This document shows, piece by piece, positions 5,781-7,161 of a DNA stretch of 7,161 bases. Under the pieces are notes generated by a model, which worked only from the letters and a program-made list of their open reading frames with translations, was not told where the DNA came from and searched no databases. The DNA comes from Clostridiales bacterium UBA1316. GTDB lineage: Bacteria; Bacillota; Clostridia; Oscillospirales; Oscillospiraceae. Where the stretch lies: assembly GCA_002307055.1 (NCBI GenBank), contig DBTM01000064.1, positions 1-7,161 on the forward strand. The letters run 5' to 3'. Position numbers and translations under genes: made by a program. Each line of letters begins with the position of its first letter. The first letter of the stretch is position 1.

Positions 5781-5800
5781 CTAACGTATGCGGAAGCGCT

Positions 5801-6160
5801 TTATTCAATGGTTTCAACAGAAAATCCGACCGCTTTCCACGCCGCGATTCCTCCCGATAATTCTAAAACATCGAAGTCGTTTTCTAATAGAATAATCGCA
5901 GCCTTAGCCGCCATGTTGCACCAAGTATCCCAACAGTAAACAACAATCGTTTTGTTTTTTGGCAGTTCACCCAGTATGTCCGGCAGATGCATCAAAGGAA
6001 TATGGGTAGCTCCGGAAGCTTTTTCTTTCATTATGTGTGGCGGGGCATTTCGCACATCAATAAGTAAAAACTTGTCCGGTTCGGATTTTGCTGCCTGCAT
6101 AAAGTCCATTGGGCTGATAGTCGCCTCGATTTTTGCTTTAAAATAATCTATTTTACTCAT
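5801..6160 (-). CDS. Single-domain rhodanese (sulfurtransferase)
   Basis: This 119-residue cytoplasmic protein is a rhodanese, a family that carries sulfane sulfur on an active-site cysteine and passes it to thiols or cyanide. LLIDVR (32-37) is the conserved strand with Asp-Arg, GATHIPL (50-56) the substrate-side loop, and VYCWDTWCN (74-82) the active-site loop with Cys76 as the likely persulfide carrier and Cys81 five residues later. ELSGGIAAWKAVGF (100-113) is the C-terminal signature. The ATG at 6160 is chosen over an upstream TTG (6178) because AAGGAG (6173-6168) lies seven bases before it. Its ribosome binding site overlaps the stop codon region of the MarR gene, so the two are co-transcribed and probably coupled. 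The active loop is of the YCW-x-x-x-CN type, which I recall from other bacterial single-domain rhodaneses. Confidence 0.9.
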   Translation of the reverse strand: MSKIDYFKAKIEATISPMDFMQAAKSEPDKFLLIDVRNAPPHIMKEKASGATHIPLMHLPDILGELPKNKTIVVYCWDTWCNMAAKAAIILLENDFDVLELSGGIAAWKAVGFSVETIE

Positions 6161-6164
6161 AATT

Positions 6165-6578
6165 TTACTCCTTCTCAATTATATCAAGCAATTTAAATAA
6201 CTGCATGATTTCATCTTGATTTAACTTTTGCAGAAATATGTCCTCGCAGTGTTTCATTTTGTCCCATAGAGAAGTTATGAGTTCTATCCCTTCATCGGTC
6301 AAAACGAGGCAGTAAGCGCGTCTATCTGCCGGGTGCTTGATACGCATGACGAGATGTTTCTCTTCAAGCTGATCGATAATTTGTCCCATAGTTGTTTGGT
6401 CAACTCTTTGAAGGATGGCAACCTCCTTCTGCGTAATGTTTTGGTGCTCGTGAATAATCAACATTGCTCCATTTTGCTTTGATGTAATACCGACTTGATC
6501 AAGGCAAGCTGCAAAAAGTTCAAACATACGCTGTGATGCTTTTGCCAGCTTAAATCCCAAGGATTCTTCTATATTCAT
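6165..6578 (-). CDS. MarR-family transcriptional regulator
   Basis: The 137-residue protein has the MarR winged-helix layout. An N-terminal dimerisation helix (about 5-30) is followed by the DNA-binding helices around 48-72 (ITQKEVAILQRVDQTTMGQI), the wing at 82-97 with the DRR signature at 85-87 (HPADRRAYCLVLTDEG), and a C-terminal dimerisation helix. MarR proteins usually repress their own operon until a small phenolic, an oxidant or a thiol modifier binds. It is the first gene of a two-gene operon with the rhodanese. Cysteines 25, 90 and 111 could in principle sense oxidants or sulfane sulfur, but nothing in the sequence proves this. The ATG at 6578 follows TGGAG (6590-6586) with seven-base spacing. 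GC content is lower than in the core genes of the left half. Confidence 0.92.
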   Translation of the reverse strand: MNIEESLGFKLAKASQRMFELFAACLDQVGITSKQNGAMLIIHEHQNITQKEVAILQRVDQTTMGQIIDQLEEKHLVMRIKHPADRRAYCLVLTDEGIELITSLWDKMKHCEDIFLQKLNQDEIMQLFKLLDIIEKE

Positions 6579-6616
6579 TATTAATCTCCAAATTATAATA
6601 AGTTGCGCTGATCATC

Positions 6617-6645
6617 AGTATGACTTATCATATTACCTTTGTCAA
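6617..6645 (-). promoter_or_regulatory. Promoter of the MarR-rhodanese operon
   Basis: On the minus strand a perfect TTGACA (6645-6640) is followed after 17 bases by CATACT (6622-6617). The leader would be about 30 bases. The -35 box lies within the inverted repeat listed separately. Confidence 0.6.
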
Positions 6646-6656
6646 TACCGTAATAT
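6630..6656. promoter_or_regulatory. Candidate MarR operator: inverted repeat around the -35 box
   Basis: ATATTAC (6630-6636) and GTAATAT (6650-6656) are perfect inverted 7-mers with a 13-base spacer containing the -35 box of the MarR promoter. A second small dyad, CTGATCATCAG (6608-6618), overlaps the downstream edge of the -10 box. Either could be bound by the MarR dimer. Confidence 0.5.
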
Positions 6657-6778
6657 CAATTAAGAGCGTTAGCGGTATATTGAGAAATGAGGCTGTATTT
6701 CGACGCATATTTTTGTAATGTGAGTTCGAATGCTCTGATAAAATCGAATGATATCGATTTTGGAAAGAAAACACATCT

Positions 6779-6827
6779 AAAAATCCATGTGTCAGGATTC
6801 GAAATGACACATGGATTTTTTGTTTTT
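6779..6827 (+). terminator. Strong 16-bp hairpin with T-rich tail
   Basis: AAAAATCCATGTGTCA (6779-6794) pairs perfectly with TGACACATGGATTTTT (6805-6820) around a 10-base loop, and the plus strand continues TGTTTTT. It reads as a plus-strand terminator, although no convincing plus-strand gene lies before it. A smaller hairpin, AAAATCGA/TCGATTTT (6740-6747 and 6754-6761), precedes it. The stretch 6660-6778 otherwise holds nothing that I can support as a gene; it may be the 3' part of a lost transcript or a small structured RNA. Confidence 0.75.
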
Positions 6828-6848
6828 AAATATGGTAAGATTTATGAT
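6820..6848 (+). promoter_or_regulatory. Possible promoter of the panE-like gene
   Basis: TTGTTT (6820-6825), in the tail of the preceding hairpin, and TATGAT (6843-6848) are 17 bases apart. They lie about 40 bases ahead of the TTG start, in AT-rich DNA. Confidence 0.45.
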
Positions 6849-6889
6849 ATGATTAAAATACTGATACAAACCCAAATAGGAGAACAACT

Positions 6890-7036
6890 TTGAAAATATG
6901 TGTTTATGGGGCGGGTGTCATTGGAAGTATTTTTGCGGCAAGGCTCGCTTTGGCAGGAAACGACGTGACGGTTTTGGCTCGTGGCAAAAGATATAATGAG
7001 CTGAAAGGATTTCACCGAAGGCCGCACCGAGCTTGA
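6890..7036 (+). pseudogene. Truncated ketopantoate reductase (PanE/ApbA family), N-terminus only
   Basis: The frame starts at TTG (6890) with AGGAG (6878-6882) seven bases upstream. The first 40 residues are a classic NADP-binding Rossmann start: ICVYGAGVIGSIFAARLALA with GxGxxG at 7-12, then NDVTVLARGKR, as in 2-dehydropantoate 2-reductase, which makes pantoate for coenzyme A. After ELKG (37-40) homology stops; eight unrelated residues follow before TGA at 7034-7036. A full enzyme is about 300 residues, so the substrate domain is missing. From about 7008 the DNA encodes a molybdoenzyme in another frame, so this is a gene fusion scar or an assembly joint rather than a simple nonsense mutation. 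Members of this family also include reductases of other 2-oxo acids. Confidence 0.8.
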
Positions 7037-7161
7037 CTGGTGCAAGCGCTTTTGGGAGAAGTCCGACCTGTGCGATATAATTTCCTGGGAAGCCTTCACG
7101 AAGAAGGGTTATTATGTCGCGCCTGTCGCTGAGGATCGTGAGCGTTATTACGGCTTCCGCT
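7005..7161 (+). pseudogene. Fragment of a molybdopterin-dependent oxidoreductase (N-terminus missing, runs off the right edge)
   Basis: In the third frame the last 52 codons read DFTEGRTELDWCKRFWEKSD, then an ISWEAFTKKGYYVAPV stretch and DRERYYGFR. This follows the region of DMSO-reductase-family molybdoenzymes, including pyrogallol-transhydroxylase-like catalytic subunits, where a T-E-x-D-W helix, S-D-L and S-W-E-x-F-x-x-K-G-Y-Y-V-x-P occur in order. There is no start codon or ribosome binding site; the frame opens just after a stop at 7002-7004, within the panE-like sequence. A normal enzyme of this type exceeds 700 residues, so a large N-terminal part is missing at the left joint. Family placement is from motif recall; the precise substrate cannot be given. 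Confidence 0.65.

Noticed and set aside
6592..6597. Perfect TATAAT on the minus strand just before the MarR ribosome binding site
   Set aside because: A start from it would fall in the ribosome binding site, and no -35 box is present at the right distance.
6687..6893. Plus-strand open frame of 68 codons across the 6779-6820 hairpin
   Set aside because: It runs through a strong terminator and into the panE-like start, has no good ribosome binding site and no recognisable protein features.

Overview
The window looks like a chromosomal stretch from a Firmicute of the class Clostridia, probably a moderate-GC gut or sediment relative of the Oscillospirales. This is inferred from the GGAGG-type ribosome binding sites, TTG start codons, the Cytidylate_kin2 protein, the secreted protein with a copper-amine-oxidase-like stalk domain, and the short intergenic gaps. 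No gene here fixes a species.

Positions 1-4740 are ordinary core chromosome. A methionine-synthase-type homocysteine methyltransferase (minus strand, cut by the left edge) diverges from a cytidylate-kinase-like gene that ends in a good terminator. Next comes a three-gene plus-strand run: prmA (ribosomal protein L11 methyltransferase), a secreted stalk-domain protein with a degenerate polysaccharide-deacetylase-like domain, and a single-domain GlmU-like nucleotidyltransferase. A tRNA-Leu(TAA) gene follows, with its own promoter and a strong terminator.

Positions 4740-5800, directly downstream of the tRNA, are a patchwork. It holds a tandem 12-bp repeat that can fold with an upstream complement, a 68-residue orphan gene, the 3' end of an unrecognised minus-strand gene, the C-terminal part of an HNH endonuclease with no N-terminus, a long bidirectional hairpin, and the last ~40 codons of a large serine recombinase. 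Three genes that have lost their other ends, next to a tRNA gene, suggest a decayed integration hot spot.

Positions 5800-6660 hold a compact minus-strand operon, a MarR-family regulator followed by a single-domain rhodanese. Its promoter lies inside an inverted repeat that is a plausible MarR operator. A 16-bp-stem hairpin then precedes the start of a ketopantoate-reductase (PanE/ApbA) gene. That gene breaks after about 40 codons and is joined, out of frame, to the middle or C-terminal part of a molybdopterin oxidoreductase that runs off the right edge. The joint is either a real deletion or recombination scar or an assembly chimera.

I do not see a convincing new multi-gene system. The most notable items are the pseudo-deacetylase, the debris field beside tRNA-Leu, the MarR-rhodanese operon with its operator, the PanE/molybdoenzyme junction, and the divergent N-terminal motif of the methyltransferase.
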